A stretch of 21,157 nucleotides of DNA from Atopobium sp. GTDB taxonomy: Bacteria; Actinomycetota; Coriobacteriia; Coriobacteriales; Atopobiaceae. Every line of letters starts with the position of its first letter. The stretch's first letter is position 1. Below are positions 7,349 to 13,543 of this stretch, in pieces. Location of the stretch: positions 1 through 21,157 of the forward strand of contig JABZGZ010000016.1 in NCBI GenBank assembly GCA_015259105.1, read 5' to 3'. The notes beneath the pieces are model-generated. The model did not search any database and was not told where the DNA came from. It saw nothing but the letters and a program-made list of their open reading frames with translations. A program made the position numbers and the translations under genes.

Positions 7349-8013
7349 TGGCAGCTACTCCTACTTCTCCTAAAAATGCTTTAGGAAGAAAACGCATGTC
7401 AAACGCAGAATATGCGAAAATAGCATATTCTAAACAGGCAGGTAAAACGCTTGATGAGATTCGTGAGCAGATAGCTGATTGCAAGAAGTGTCCGCTTTGG
7501 GAAACGCGCACCAACATTGTGTTTGGTGGTCCAAATCCCACGGCCCGCATCATGATTGTGGGAGAAGCTCCTGGTAAAAACGAGGATCTAAGTGGTCAAC
7601 CTTTCGTGGGCGTATCGGGCAAAAAACTTGATGCACTGTTAGAAGAAGTTGGCCTTTCTCGCCATGATGTTTTTATCTCTAACGTGGTCAAATGCCGACC
7701 ACCTTCAAACAGAAATCCCAAGGTAGCTGAGGTGGAGGAGTGCTCCCCGTACCTTCGCGACCAGATTCGTGCTATTAAGCCGGACGTTATTGTCTGCCTG
7801 GGTAATTTTGCAACGCAGTTTGTCATGCATACCGATAAGGGCGTGACGGAGCTACGCGGTAAGTTTTACCAGATAGGCGCCTTTAGCGTGCTACCTACTA
7901 TGCATCCCGCATCAACTATTTACCGCAAGGAGTGGGCGCAGTTCCTCAAAGATGACCTGCGACTTCTTGCTGATTGGCTTGAGGAACACCCTCGAGGAGG
8001 CTCTTGTGACTAA
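7348..8013 (+). CDS. udg: Uracil-DNA glycosylase, family 4 (iron-sulfur type)
   Basis: This enzyme excises uracil from DNA to start base excision repair. It belongs to the 4Fe-4S UDG family (UdgA type) seen in archaea, thermophiles and many actinobacteria. The four cluster cysteines are visible: Cys45 and Cys48 (CKKCPL), Cys116 (NVVKCRPPSNRNP) and Cys132 (EECSPYL). Motif GEAPGKNED (72-80) and the later MHPAS with His186 are also in place. It is 221 aa from ATG 7348, which overlaps the alr stop. An internal ATG at 7396 with AGGAAG upstream would remove 16 poorly conserved residues. The tsaE start lies within its last codons. The domain is related to the phage SPO1 polymerase N-terminal domain, but the operon and full length favour a repair enzyme. 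Confidence 0.9.
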   Translation: MAATPTSPKNALGRKRMSNAEYAKIAYSKQAGKTLDEIREQIADCKKCPLWETRTNIVFGGPNPTARIMIVGEAPGKNEDLSGQPFVGVSGKKLDALLEEVGLSRHDVFISNVVKCRPPSNRNPKVAEVEECSPYLRDQIRAIKPDVIVCLGNFATQFVMHTDKGVTELRGKFYQIGAFSVLPTMHPASTIYRKEWAQFLKDDLRLLADWLEEHPRGGSCD

Positions 8014-8593
8014 CCTTTCTACCAGCGCAAATAATACTGCCGTAAACAACGCTGCAACAAACGACACTGCGGCAAACAACACCGGCACAAACAACCTGCC
8101 AGAAAAAACCGCAGCTGACACGTATGTCTCTACTACCACCGAGCAAACTATTGCTCTTGGTCAGATTCTGGGCAAACTTCTGCAAGCGGGAGACGTACTG
8201 GTGCTCACGGGAGACCTGGGCGCAGGAAAGACGCAGTTCACTAAAGGTATTGCAGCCGGCATGGGCGTCACGGATGACGTGACCAGCCCAACGTTCACCA
8301 TCGAGATGGTTTACGAGGGCACAACCATGCCGCTCTACCACTTTGACCTGTATCGCTTGAACGATCCCGACCAGCTTGAAGATACCGGCCTGTACGATGC
8401 ACTTGAGTCTGATGGTCCAACTATCATCGAGTGGGGAGAGCAATTTGCAGAGCAGATTGGCGAGAGAACCCTTGATGTGTATGTTTCTAGGCTATCTGAG
8501 GAAGAGCTGGGATCTGACGACGCTGAGCCTCGTCGTGAGGTTCGTTTTATCCCGCAGAATGCTCGCGGAGAAGAAATTATTCAGTCGCTGTAA
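8006..8593 (+). CDS. tsaE: tRNA threonylcarbamoyladenosine biosynthesis ATPase TsaE, with repeat-bearing N-terminal extension
   Basis: TsaE is the P-loop ATPase that works with TsaB and TsaD to form t6A37 on ANN-decoding tRNAs. From GTG 8006 it has 195 aa. The Walker A is GDLGAGKT (69-76), followed by TSPTF (93-97), HFDLYRL (112-118) and IIEWGEQF. I chose GTG 8006 because GAGGAGG (7994-8000) lies 5 nt upstream; it overlaps udg by 8 nt. An in-frame ATG at 7952 would overlap udg by 62 nt and has no such site. Residues 1-40 form an Asn/Thr/Ala-rich extension made of a 5-residue repeat, absent from ordinary TsaE (about 150 aa) and probably disordered. Partners tsaB and tsaD are not in this window. 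It is the last gene of the glmM operon. Confidence 0.93.
   Translation: MTNLSTSANNTAVNNAATNDTAANNTGTNNLPEKTAADTYVSTTTEQTIALGQILGKLLQAGDVLVLTGDLGAGKTQFTKGIAAGMGVTDDVTSPTFTIEMVYEGTTMPLYHFDLYRLNDPDQLEDTGLYDALESDGPTIIEWGEQFAEQIGERTLDVYVSRLSEEELGSDDAEPRREVRFIPQNARGEEIIQSL
8030..8104 (+). repeat. 15-bp in-frame tandem repeat at the start of tsaE
   Basis: Four full 15-nt units start at 8030, 8045, 8060 and 8075, and a degenerate fifth starts at 8090. They encode NNTAV, NNAAT, NDTAA, NNTGT and NNLPE. Because the unit is a multiple of three, copy-number changes would keep the frame, as expected for a variable-number coding minisatellite. Confidence 0.8.
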
Positions 8594-8619
8594 TTGCTGT
8601 ATCAAAAACGTTTTTATAG

Positions 8620-8662
8620 CCCAGTTATAGATATTTTAAGAATATCTATAACTGGGTGTTTT
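8620..8662 (+). terminator. Terminator of the glmM-tsaE operon
   Basis: A perfect 16-bp stem (8620-8635 with 8641-8656, loop TTAAG) is followed by TGTTTT. It lies 26 nt beyond the tsaE stop codon. The stem is AT-rich with a three-GC base and the T tract is short and interrupted, so efficiency is uncertain. Confidence 0.75.
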
Positions 8663-8690
8663 GGCAGTATACCTGCGATTTCTTTTCATA

Positions 8691-8696
8691 TATACT
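8691..8696 (+). promoter_or_regulatory. Possible -10 element for the surface-protein genes
   Basis: TATACT matches the -10 hexamers seen before rplM and glmM, and lies about 80 nt upstream of the first LPNTG gene, after the terminator. No convincing -35 is seen. The string TTGAAACAT occurs twice in the leader (8707-8715 and 8746-8754) and could be part of a regulatory site. Confidence 0.35.
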
Positions 8697-8773
8697 TACT
8701 AAACCGTTGAAACATGTTCAAAAAAAGAAAAAATAATTGTTTATCTTGAAACATACGAGTTAAGGAATATGAA

Positions 8774-9592
8774 ATGTCAAAGTATTTGCGCAACAACGTA
8801 AAGCTGCTCGCAATTGCAGGCATTATGGCAAGTGTGCTGGTTTTCTCGCCAGTGCTTTCTTCTCTTGCCCTTGCTGAGGGTACTGAGGTAGCTGAGGCAA
8901 GCGCCACAACTGAGGCCACCGCCTCGACCGAGGCGGCTGCCGCTACGACCGAAGCGACTGCTACAACTGAGACGACCACTGCTGCCTCAATAGATGATGA
9001 TAGTGACGCAGAGGCAGTTGGATCTTATATGGGCGCCGATGGCATAATGCGTGAAATCCACGTTTCAGTCTCAACAGATGGCGGAACTTATAACGGAAAA
9101 GATTATATTCCACCAACTATTTCAGATGATTTTAAGAGTGTTTCTTTTAGCAGCAATGTTCAGCGTGAGGGATACACACTGGTAGGTTTTTCAACAGGTT
9201 ATTTTTCGCAAGAGGAAGTGAACAATGCAACACCAGATATGTCGAAACCATATACTATCGATGAGAGTGGCAATGTTCATATGAATTTGGATGATATTGT
9301 TGCCTGGAGCATTACCGACAATATTGATACAAACACTATTACGATTCGCTATCATCTAACTACCTTATGGGCACCAAATCCTGAGCCAGAGCCAGAGCCA
9401 GAGCCTCAGCCAGAACCAGAGCCAGCGCCTGCACCAGTTGCACCTGCGTCCGATTCAGTCCAGCAGTCACTACCAAGGCGCGAGAAAAGCGTTCTGCCTA
9501 ACACCGGTGACGCAAGCTCTGTAGCAGGCGTTGTTGCAGCAGCTGGTACTGTACTGACCGCCTTTGGCCTCCGCAAGAAAATGCAGCAGTAA
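8774..9592 (+). CDS. LPXTG-anchored surface protein, paralogue 1
   Basis: This cell-wall protein (272 aa) would be exported and attached by sortase. It has a signal peptide (1-34, likely cleavage after ALA), then a Thr/Ala/Glu-rich stretch (about 38-72). A small folded domain follows (about 83-200); its NVQREGYTLVGFS segment recalls the InlB B-repeat / Listeria-Bacteroides repeat fold. Next come a Pro-Glu wall-spanning spacer (201-222) and the sorting signal LPNTG (241-245), with a hydrophobic helix and a Lys/Arg tail. The ATG 8774 has AAGGA about 7 nt upstream. It is followed after 30 nt by a paralogue with nearly the same signal peptide and C-terminus. The ligand is unknown; adhesion or wall structure is a guess from architecture. 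The sortase is outside the window. Confidence 0.88.
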   Translation: MSKYLRNNVKLLAIAGIMASVLVFSPVLSSLALAEGTEVAEASATTEATASTEAAAATTEATATTETTTAASIDDDSDAEAVGSYMGADGIMREIHVSVSTDGGTYNGKDYIPPTISDDFKSVSFSSNVQREGYTLVGFSTGYFSQEEVNNATPDMSKPYTIDESGNVHMNLDDIVAWSITDNIDTNTITIRYHLTTLWAPNPEPEPEPEPQPEPEPAPAPVAPASDSVQQSLPRREKSVLPNTGDASSVAGVVAAAGTVLTAFGLRKKMQQ

Positions 9593-9622
9593 ATAGTCGC
9601 TTCCTAGTAGAAATAAATCCCC

Positions 9623-10504
9623 ATGTCTAAGTATTTTTACAACAAAACAAAGCTTCTTATTCTTTCTGGTGTTCTTGCAGGAGCATTGGTTTTCTCGCCA
9701 GCACTTTCTTCTCTTGTGCTTGCTGAAGGTACGCAGGTAACAGAAGCAACTGCCGCAGCTGAGGCAACCGTCTCGACTGAGTCGTCTGCGGCGACCGAAG
9801 CGACCACCGCAGTTGAGACAACCGCGGTGACTGAAGCAGCCACCGCAGCTGAGACGACTGCTACAACCGAAGCAACTACTTCAGCCGAAGCTGCTGCCAG
9901 CACCACTTCAACAGATGACAATGGTGCAACTATTGTTCGTTTTTATGATCCTGAAGTTGGTTGGAATACTAGAATTAACCTTGTTGTCGGTGCAAACGGC
10001 ACTCAATACAATGGAAATAACTATATTCCTGCAACGATTTCAGACGACCATAAGAGCTTCACTTTTGATGGAAATATTCAGCGTGAAGGTTACATATTGG
10101 TAGGCTATTCGTCAGAATTGCTTTCAAATGATCAAAGGGATAATGCAACTTCCGACCAGTCGATGCCTTACACCGTTGATGCTAATGGATTTGTTCACGT
10201 GAATTTTGCTGATATTACCTCGTGGTCCGTTACCGATGACCTGCGTGATGACACTACAACTTACTATTACTTTTTTGCTCCTCTTTGGGCGCCAAATCCT
10301 GAACCAGAGCCAGAACCAGAGCCTCAGCCAGAACCAGAGCCTACTCCAGTTGTGCCTGCCTCTGATGCATCCCAGCAGCCAGCACCAAGGCGCGAGAAGA
10401 GCGCTCTACCTAACACGGGTGATGCAAGCTCTGTAGCAGGCGTCGTTGCAGTAGCAGGTGCCGCACTGACCGCCTTTGGTCTCCGCAAGAAAATGCAGCA
10501 GTAA
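9623..10504 (+). CDS. LPXTG-anchored surface protein, paralogue 2
   Basis: The protein (293 aa) is a tandem paralogue of the upstream gene and has the same layout. A signal peptide (1-34) precedes an expanded Thr/Glu/Ala-rich stretch (about 38-96, longer than in paralogue 1). The folded domain (about 103-222) contains NIQREGYILVGYS. A Pro-Glu spacer (225-242) and the sorting signal LPNTG (262-266) with its RKK tail complete it. The two are nearly identical in the signal peptide, spacer and last 40 residues, and clearly diverged in the middle domain, so that domain is probably where they differ in function. The gap to paralogue 1 is only 30 nt with no terminator. No good Shine-Dalgarno precedes ATG 9623, so translation may be weak or coupled. 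No classical T-rich terminator follows. Confidence 0.87.
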   Translation: MSKYFYNKTKLLILSGVLAGALVFSPALSSLVLAEGTQVTEATAAAEATVSTESSAATEATTAVETTAVTEAATAAETTATTEATTSAEAAASTTSTDDNGATIVRFYDPEVGWNTRINLVVGANGTQYNGNNYIPATISDDHKSFTFDGNIQREGYILVGYSSELLSNDQRDNATSDQSMPYTVDANGFVHVNFADITSWSVTDDLRDDTTTYYYFFAPLWAPNPEPEPEPEPQPEPEPTPVVPASDASQQPAPRREKSALPNTGDASSVAGVVAVAGAALTAFGLRKKMQQ

Positions 10505-10549
10505 GCTGCAAGAGCTAATAAGTAACAAATACGCCTCTAGAAATAAGAT

Positions 10550-10601
10550 TTTTGAACTGCCTCCTATTTCTTGGACACGAGAAATAGGAGGCAGTTCAAA
10601 A
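10550..10601. repeat. Perfect 22-bp hairpin downstream of the surface-protein genes
   Basis: Positions 10550-10571 pair perfectly with 10580-10601 around an 8-nt loop. It lies 46 nt after the stop codon of the second LPNTG gene. No T tract follows in the + direction (ACACACC follows), so it is not a textbook terminator. It could stabilise a 3' end, or be part of the repeated element that begins at its last two bases. The right arm contains AGGAGG, which would be hidden in the stem. Confidence 0.8.
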
Positions 10602-10740
10602 CACACCTAAGTCAGATAATCTGTCAAAAAGACGTATACATTACGCTGAAAATACCTCAATCATGCAGATTATCTTCATTAGGTGTGTAAAATGCCCGCA
10701 ATTGAGCAGAATATCTGACTTAGGTGTGTTCCTTAGGTGC
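10600..10740. repeat. Repeated 23-24 nt element in three copies, two as a 24-bp inverted repeat
   Basis: Copy A (10600-10623, + strand) begins AACACACCTAAGTCAGATA. Copy C (10707-10730, - strand) is identical over that 19 nt and differs once in 24. Copy B (10666-10688, - strand) matches copy A at 20 of 23 positions. A partial fourth, CTTAGGTG, lies at 10732-10739, 13 nt after the same octamer in copy C. A and C bracket about 83 bp of AT-rich sequence. No open frame of note lies inside. Candidate explanations are a short non-autonomous mobile element, an invertible segment, a multi-site operator, or a structured RNA. Confidence 0.85.
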
Positions 10741-10822
10741 GGAATTTACCTATAGTTAAATCTTTTATATAACGCTATTCATTTTCTAGCATATTAGGTT
10801 AAGTTTATGCATAGAAATGTAT

Positions 10823-10862
10823 ATCAAGCGGTGCAACCGCCTAGCTTCCTGGCTATCTTGAT
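10823..10862. other. Possible three-way-junction structure
   Basis: ATCAAG (10823-10828) pairs with CTTGAT (10857-10862). Between them lie two hairpins, CGGT/ACCG (10829-10839) and TAGCT/GGCTA (10842-10855, one G-U pair). This is a compact three-helix fold in the AT-rich gap. Each helix is short, so chance is a real possibility. The remaining sequence, 10741-10822 and 10863-10913, shows nothing else I can name. Confidence 0.3.
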
Positions 10863-10913
10863 TAGGAACATGTCAATTCTTTAGCAAAACCTACCAAAGC
10901 TGCTGCAAGACAG

Positions 10914-10944
10914 AAAAAGCCCCCACGTCAAACGACATAGGGGC
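10914..10944 (-). terminator. Rho-independent terminator of psuK-psuG
   Basis: Read leftward, GCCCCTATGTC (10944-10934) pairs with GACGTGGGGGC (10929-10919) as an 11-bp stem with two G-U pairs and a 4-nt loop. Five T follow (10918-10914). It lies about 75 nt beyond the psuG stop codon. Confidence 0.88.
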
Positions 10945-10959
10945 CAAAAAGAAATGCGA

Positions 10960-11027
10960 TGCTTACGCGGTGCTTGCACGTGTACTTACGTGGTGCTTAC
11001 GCAGCGCGTACTTGCACTTACTTGCGG
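10960..11027 (-). repeat. Degenerate 10-15 nt tandem repeat at the 3' end of psuG
   Basis: On the + strand the motif T(G/A)CTT(A/G)C(G/A) recurs at 10960, 10971, 10983, 10994, 11009 and 11019. The last copy runs into the psuG stop codon and final codons. The minus strand reads as repeated GTAAG/GCAAG units. Its position, immediately after a stop codon, mirrors the 18-bp array after psuK. Confidence 0.5.
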
Positions 11028-11944
11028 TTGCAAACCTCTGCAGCAACCTTTGCGCCAAGAGCAACGTTGTTGAAGACCAGTTGAATGTTGGACTCAAGGG
11101 AGTTGTTACCGGTGATCTCAGCAACCTTTGCCAGCAAGAATGGTGTGGACTCCTTGCCGTGGATACCGTTAGCCTCTGCCTCTGCAAGGGCCTTCTCGAT
11201 AGCTGCGTCGATGGTGTCCTTATCCATTGCATACTGCTCAGGAATTGGGTTAGTGACCAGAAGGCCGCTGTTCATGCCAATCTGCTGCTGGGTAGTGAAG
11301 ATCTCTGCCAGCTCAGCAGGGGAGTCAACACGGTAGTCAACGCTAAAGCCGCTCTTGCGGGTGTAGAACGCAGGAAGCTCCTCGGTCTGGTAACCAAGTA
11401 CTGGAACGCCCTTGGTCTCCAGGTACTCAAGGGTAAGGCCAAGGTCAAGAATGGACTTTGCACCAGCGCAAATGACCATAACAGGAGTCTGTGCAAGCTC
11501 CTCGAGGTCAGCGGAGATGTCCATGGTGGTCTCGGCGCCACGGTGAACGCCACCAATGCCGCCGGTTGCAAAGACGTCGATGCCTGCCATGTGAGCAATC
11601 ATCATGGTAGTAGTGACGGTAGTTGCACCGTCCTTCTTCTCAGCGATGATAACAGGGAGGTCACGGCGGCTAACCTTAGCAACCTCGCGACCCTTCTTGC
11701 CCAGGTAGTCAATCTCGTCAGCGGAAAGACCGGCACGCATCTGGCCGTTAATAATTGCGATAGTTGCAGGAATTGCACCGTTGTCACGGATAATCTGTTC
11801 AACCTTCAGAGCGGTCTCGACGTTCTGTGGGTAAGGCATACCGTGAGAAATGATGGTGGACTCCAGAGCTACAACAGGCTTGTTCTGCTCAAGAGCCTCT
11901 TTGACCTCGTCAGATACAACGAGAAAATCCTTCAGGTTTGACAT
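11018..11944 (-). CDS. psuG: Pseudouridine-5'-phosphate glycosidase
   Basis: PsuG reversibly splits the C-glycosidic bond of pseudouridine 5'-phosphate to uracil and ribose 5-phosphate, and uses Mn2+. The 308-aa protein has VALESTIISHGMPYPQN (25-41), TVTTTMMIA (109-117), FATGGIGGVHR (125-135), ISADLEEL (143-150), AGAKSILDLGLTLEYL (160-175) and TPFLL (267-271). Glu28, Lys90, Asp146, Lys163 and Asn286 sit at a constant offset of three from the active-site numbers I remember for E. coli PsuG. The ATG at 11944 has GGAG about 8 nt upstream. It is the second gene of a leftward pair with psuK, 109 nt downstream of it, and is followed by a terminator. Confidence 0.96.
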   Translation of the reverse strand: MSNLKDFLVVSDEVKEALEQNKPVVALESTIISHGMPYPQNVETALKVEQIIRDNGAIPATIAIINGQMRAGLSADEIDYLGKKGREVAKVSRRDLPVIIAEKKDGATTVTTTMMIAHMAGIDVFATGGIGGVHRGAETTMDISADLEELAQTPVMVICAGAKSILDLGLTLEYLETKGVPVLGYQTEELPAFYTRKSGFSVDYRVDSPAELAEIFTTQQQIGMNSGLLVTNPIPEQYAMDKDTIDAAIEKALAEAEANGIHGKESTPFLLAKVAEITGNNSLESNIQLVFNNVALGAKVAAEVCNRK

Positions 11945-11984
11945 ATATACTCCAATCGTAAACGACTAATGGAACCGAAAGTAG

Positions 11985-12056
11985 TGCCGCGCAGACGCGC
12001 TGTGCCGTGCAGATACGCTGTACCGTGCAGACGCGTTGTGCCGTGCAGACGCGCTA
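11985..12056. repeat. 18-bp tandem repeat, four copies, between psuK and psuG
   Basis: Four contiguous 18-nt units start at 11985, 12003, 12021 and 12039, with consensus TGCCGTGCAGACGCGCTG on the + strand. Each differs from the consensus at no more than three positions. The last unit covers the psuK stop codon (12054-12056). The array fills most of the 109-nt gap between psuK and psuG, but leaves the psuG ribosome binding site intact. It is GC-rich, unlike the flanking AT-rich leader. Confidence 0.92.
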
Positions 12057-13136
12057 AAGACCTGCGCGCTTGATGACCTCTTCAACGTTGAGTTCACCGT
12101 TGATGGTGTCCTCACCCTCAATGGCCATGCTGGAAGCAGCCATGCCTATCAGGCCGGTCTGCTCAAGCGTCATGCCCTGAGTATACGCCCAGGTAATTCC
12201 TGCCATCATGGCATCGCCCGCACCGGTCATGTTGACCAGCTTTGCAGGAAGCAGTGGCAAGCGGACGGTCTTCTCGTGATCAGCACAAAGAAGGCCCTTC
12301 TCGCCAAGAGAGATAAACACGCGCTTCAGTCCTGTTGCAAGCAGCTCATGAGCCGCGGCTTCAAGGGAGGTATCGTCGGTGATCTTGATGCCCGAGAGCA
12401 TCTCGGCCTCAAGGTGATTTGGCTTGAGCGTGTGAATCCTGCCCAAGACCCTCTTGAGCTTCTGTGCCTTGATGGAAGAAACGGGATCGCAGAAGATGGG
12501 GCAGGTCACGTTCTTGGCAATGAACTCGATGGTCTGCTGAGGCAGGTTGGTATCAATCACGCAAGCTGCGGCGTGCTGGATAACATCCAGGCGCTCCTCG
12601 ATGCGCTCGGGGGTGACATACTCGTAAATCTGCATGTCATTGATGGCTTCCTGCATCTCACCGTGCTCGTCCATGATGAAGAGGTAGGTGGAAGTGGAAG
12701 CGCCCGGCACGGTAATGGAAGCGTCGATGTCAATGCCGCAGTCCAGACAGCCCTCCTTGAGCTCGCGAGCACGATAGTCCTCGCCAAAAGCGGTGAGCAG
12801 ACGAACGTCGCTGTCGAGAAGAGCCAGGTTGTGGGCAACATTTCTGCCAACACCACCAAAGGACATGGTAACTTTGCCAGGGTTGGAATCTCCCGCTACA
12901 AGGGAAGCGCTTGGACGGCCAGCAATATCCATGTTGGCGGCACCAATCACAATAAAGTAGGGACGCTCGCTCAAAATGTAGCGGCGGCCCAAAATTGCGC
13001 CCTTTGCGGTAAGGTTGGAGATGTGAACCGAAACAGAAGAACGCGAGATACCTGCACGCTCTGCAATTTCCTTCTGAGTAATGGAAGGCTGCTCTTTAAT
13101 CCAGTTGAAAATCATCTGTTCTCGATTGGTGAGCAT
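12054..13136 (-). CDS. psuK: Pseudouridine kinase (PfkB family) with N-terminal helix-turn-helix
   Basis: This 360-aa ribokinase-family enzyme probably phosphorylates pseudouridine at O5', feeding PsuG. Residues 1-55 form a winged-helix domain (TQKEIAERAGISRSSVSVHI, 20-39). The PfkB domain starts near 61 with VIGAANMDIAG and has GGVGRN (94-99), LKPNHLEAEML (237-247) and MTGAGDAM (303-310) with the catalytic base Asp308. The HTH suggests it also regulates transcription. I chose ATG 13136 because AGGAGG lies 4 nt upstream. The frame stays open to a TTG at 13154, but that would overlap the ribosome binding site. Adjacency to psuG makes pseudouridine the best substrate; another nucleoside is less likely. 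Repeated boxes upstream at 13168-13230 are candidate operators. Confidence 0.92.
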   Translation of the reverse strand: MLTNREQMIFNWIKEQPSITQKEIAERAGISRSSVSVHISNLTAKGAILGRRYILSERPYFIVIGAANMDIAGRPSASLVAGDSNPGKVTMSFGGVGRNVAHNLALLDSDVRLLTAFGEDYRARELKEGCLDCGIDIDASITVPGASTSTYLFIMDEHGEMQEAINDMQIYEYVTPERIEERLDVIQHAAACVIDTNLPQQTIEFIAKNVTCPIFCDPVSSIKAQKLKRVLGRIHTLKPNHLEAEMLSGIKITDDTSLEAAAHELLATGLKRVFISLGEKGLLCADHEKTVRLPLLPAKLVNMTGAGDAMMAGITWAYTQGMTLEQTGLIGMAASSMAIEGEDTINGELNVEEVIKRAGL

Positions 13137-13167
13137 CAGGCCTCCTAGCAGCAAAAATAGAATCCGA

Positions 13168-13230
13168 CTAAACAGGTGCTTATATAAAACTTCTAAACAG
13201 GTGCTTATCTTATTTAAGCTAGTGCTTAAA
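13168..13230. promoter_or_regulatory. Operator-like boxes upstream of psuK
   Basis: CTAAACAGGTGCTTAT occurs exactly at 13168-13183 and 13193-13208, 25 bp apart. A third, related site at 13213-13230 is a perfect dyad (TTTAAGC, TAGT, GCTTAAA) that shares the GTGCTTA core. They lie 32-94 bp upstream of the psuK start, where a promoter is expected. On the minus strand TATATAAG sits between the first two boxes and could be a -10. The HTH of PsuK is the obvious candidate binder, by inference only. Confidence 0.65.
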
Positions 13231-13543
13231 TCTTGCTTTGGACAACGATAAGACAGCAGCTAGAGTCTGTAAAGAATGAATTCATTAAATTTTTCCCTGG
13301 TGAGCTCAAAGAATTCCTCGCCATGTTGGTTTTACCTGCTTGATTTTTCTAAGCATTTGCTGCGTACCGTTTACAGAATTTTAGTATCTGCAAACGGTTG
13401 TATCGTGAAAATCTCTCTAAATTGGGCGTCGGCGTTATACAACTGTAATAATATATTTAATGAATAGTAATGACTCGTCCACATAAGTTAGTTCGCGCAT
13501 GTATCGTGCGCAAATGCTTGTTTCGGGCGTTTTAGGAGGTAGC
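13231..13543. promoter_or_regulatory. Divergent psuK/deoB intergenic region with possible deoB promoter
   Basis: No gene is supported in these 313 nt. Visible elements are a perfect 12-bp palindrome AATGAATTCATT (13275-13286) and a weak deoB promoter candidate TTGGGC (13422-13427), 18 nt, TAATAA (13446-13451). The nonamer TGTATCGTG also occurs twice, at 13399-13407 and 13500-13508. The deoB ribosome binding site AGGAGG is at 13534-13539. Confidence 0.35.

Noticed and set aside
10600..10730. CRISPR array
   Set aside because: The copies are in mixed orientation, only three in number and unevenly spaced, with no cas genes nearby.
10550..10740. Insertion sequence
   Set aside because: There is no transposase frame and no clear target-site duplication around the inverted repeats. 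At most it is a non-autonomous remnant, so I left it as a repeat.
10970..11941. 323-codon plus-strand frame opposite psuG, and a 370-codon frame at 12036-13148 opposite psuK
   Set aside because: Both are shadows of confident minus-strand genes and have low-complexity Leu/Asn/Val-rich translations typical of antisense frames.
13276..13467. 63-codon plus-strand frame in the psuK-deoB gap
   Set aside because: It has no Shine-Dalgarno sequence, an ordinary AT-rich composition and no motif, and it overlaps the likely regulatory region. It could be real but is not supported.
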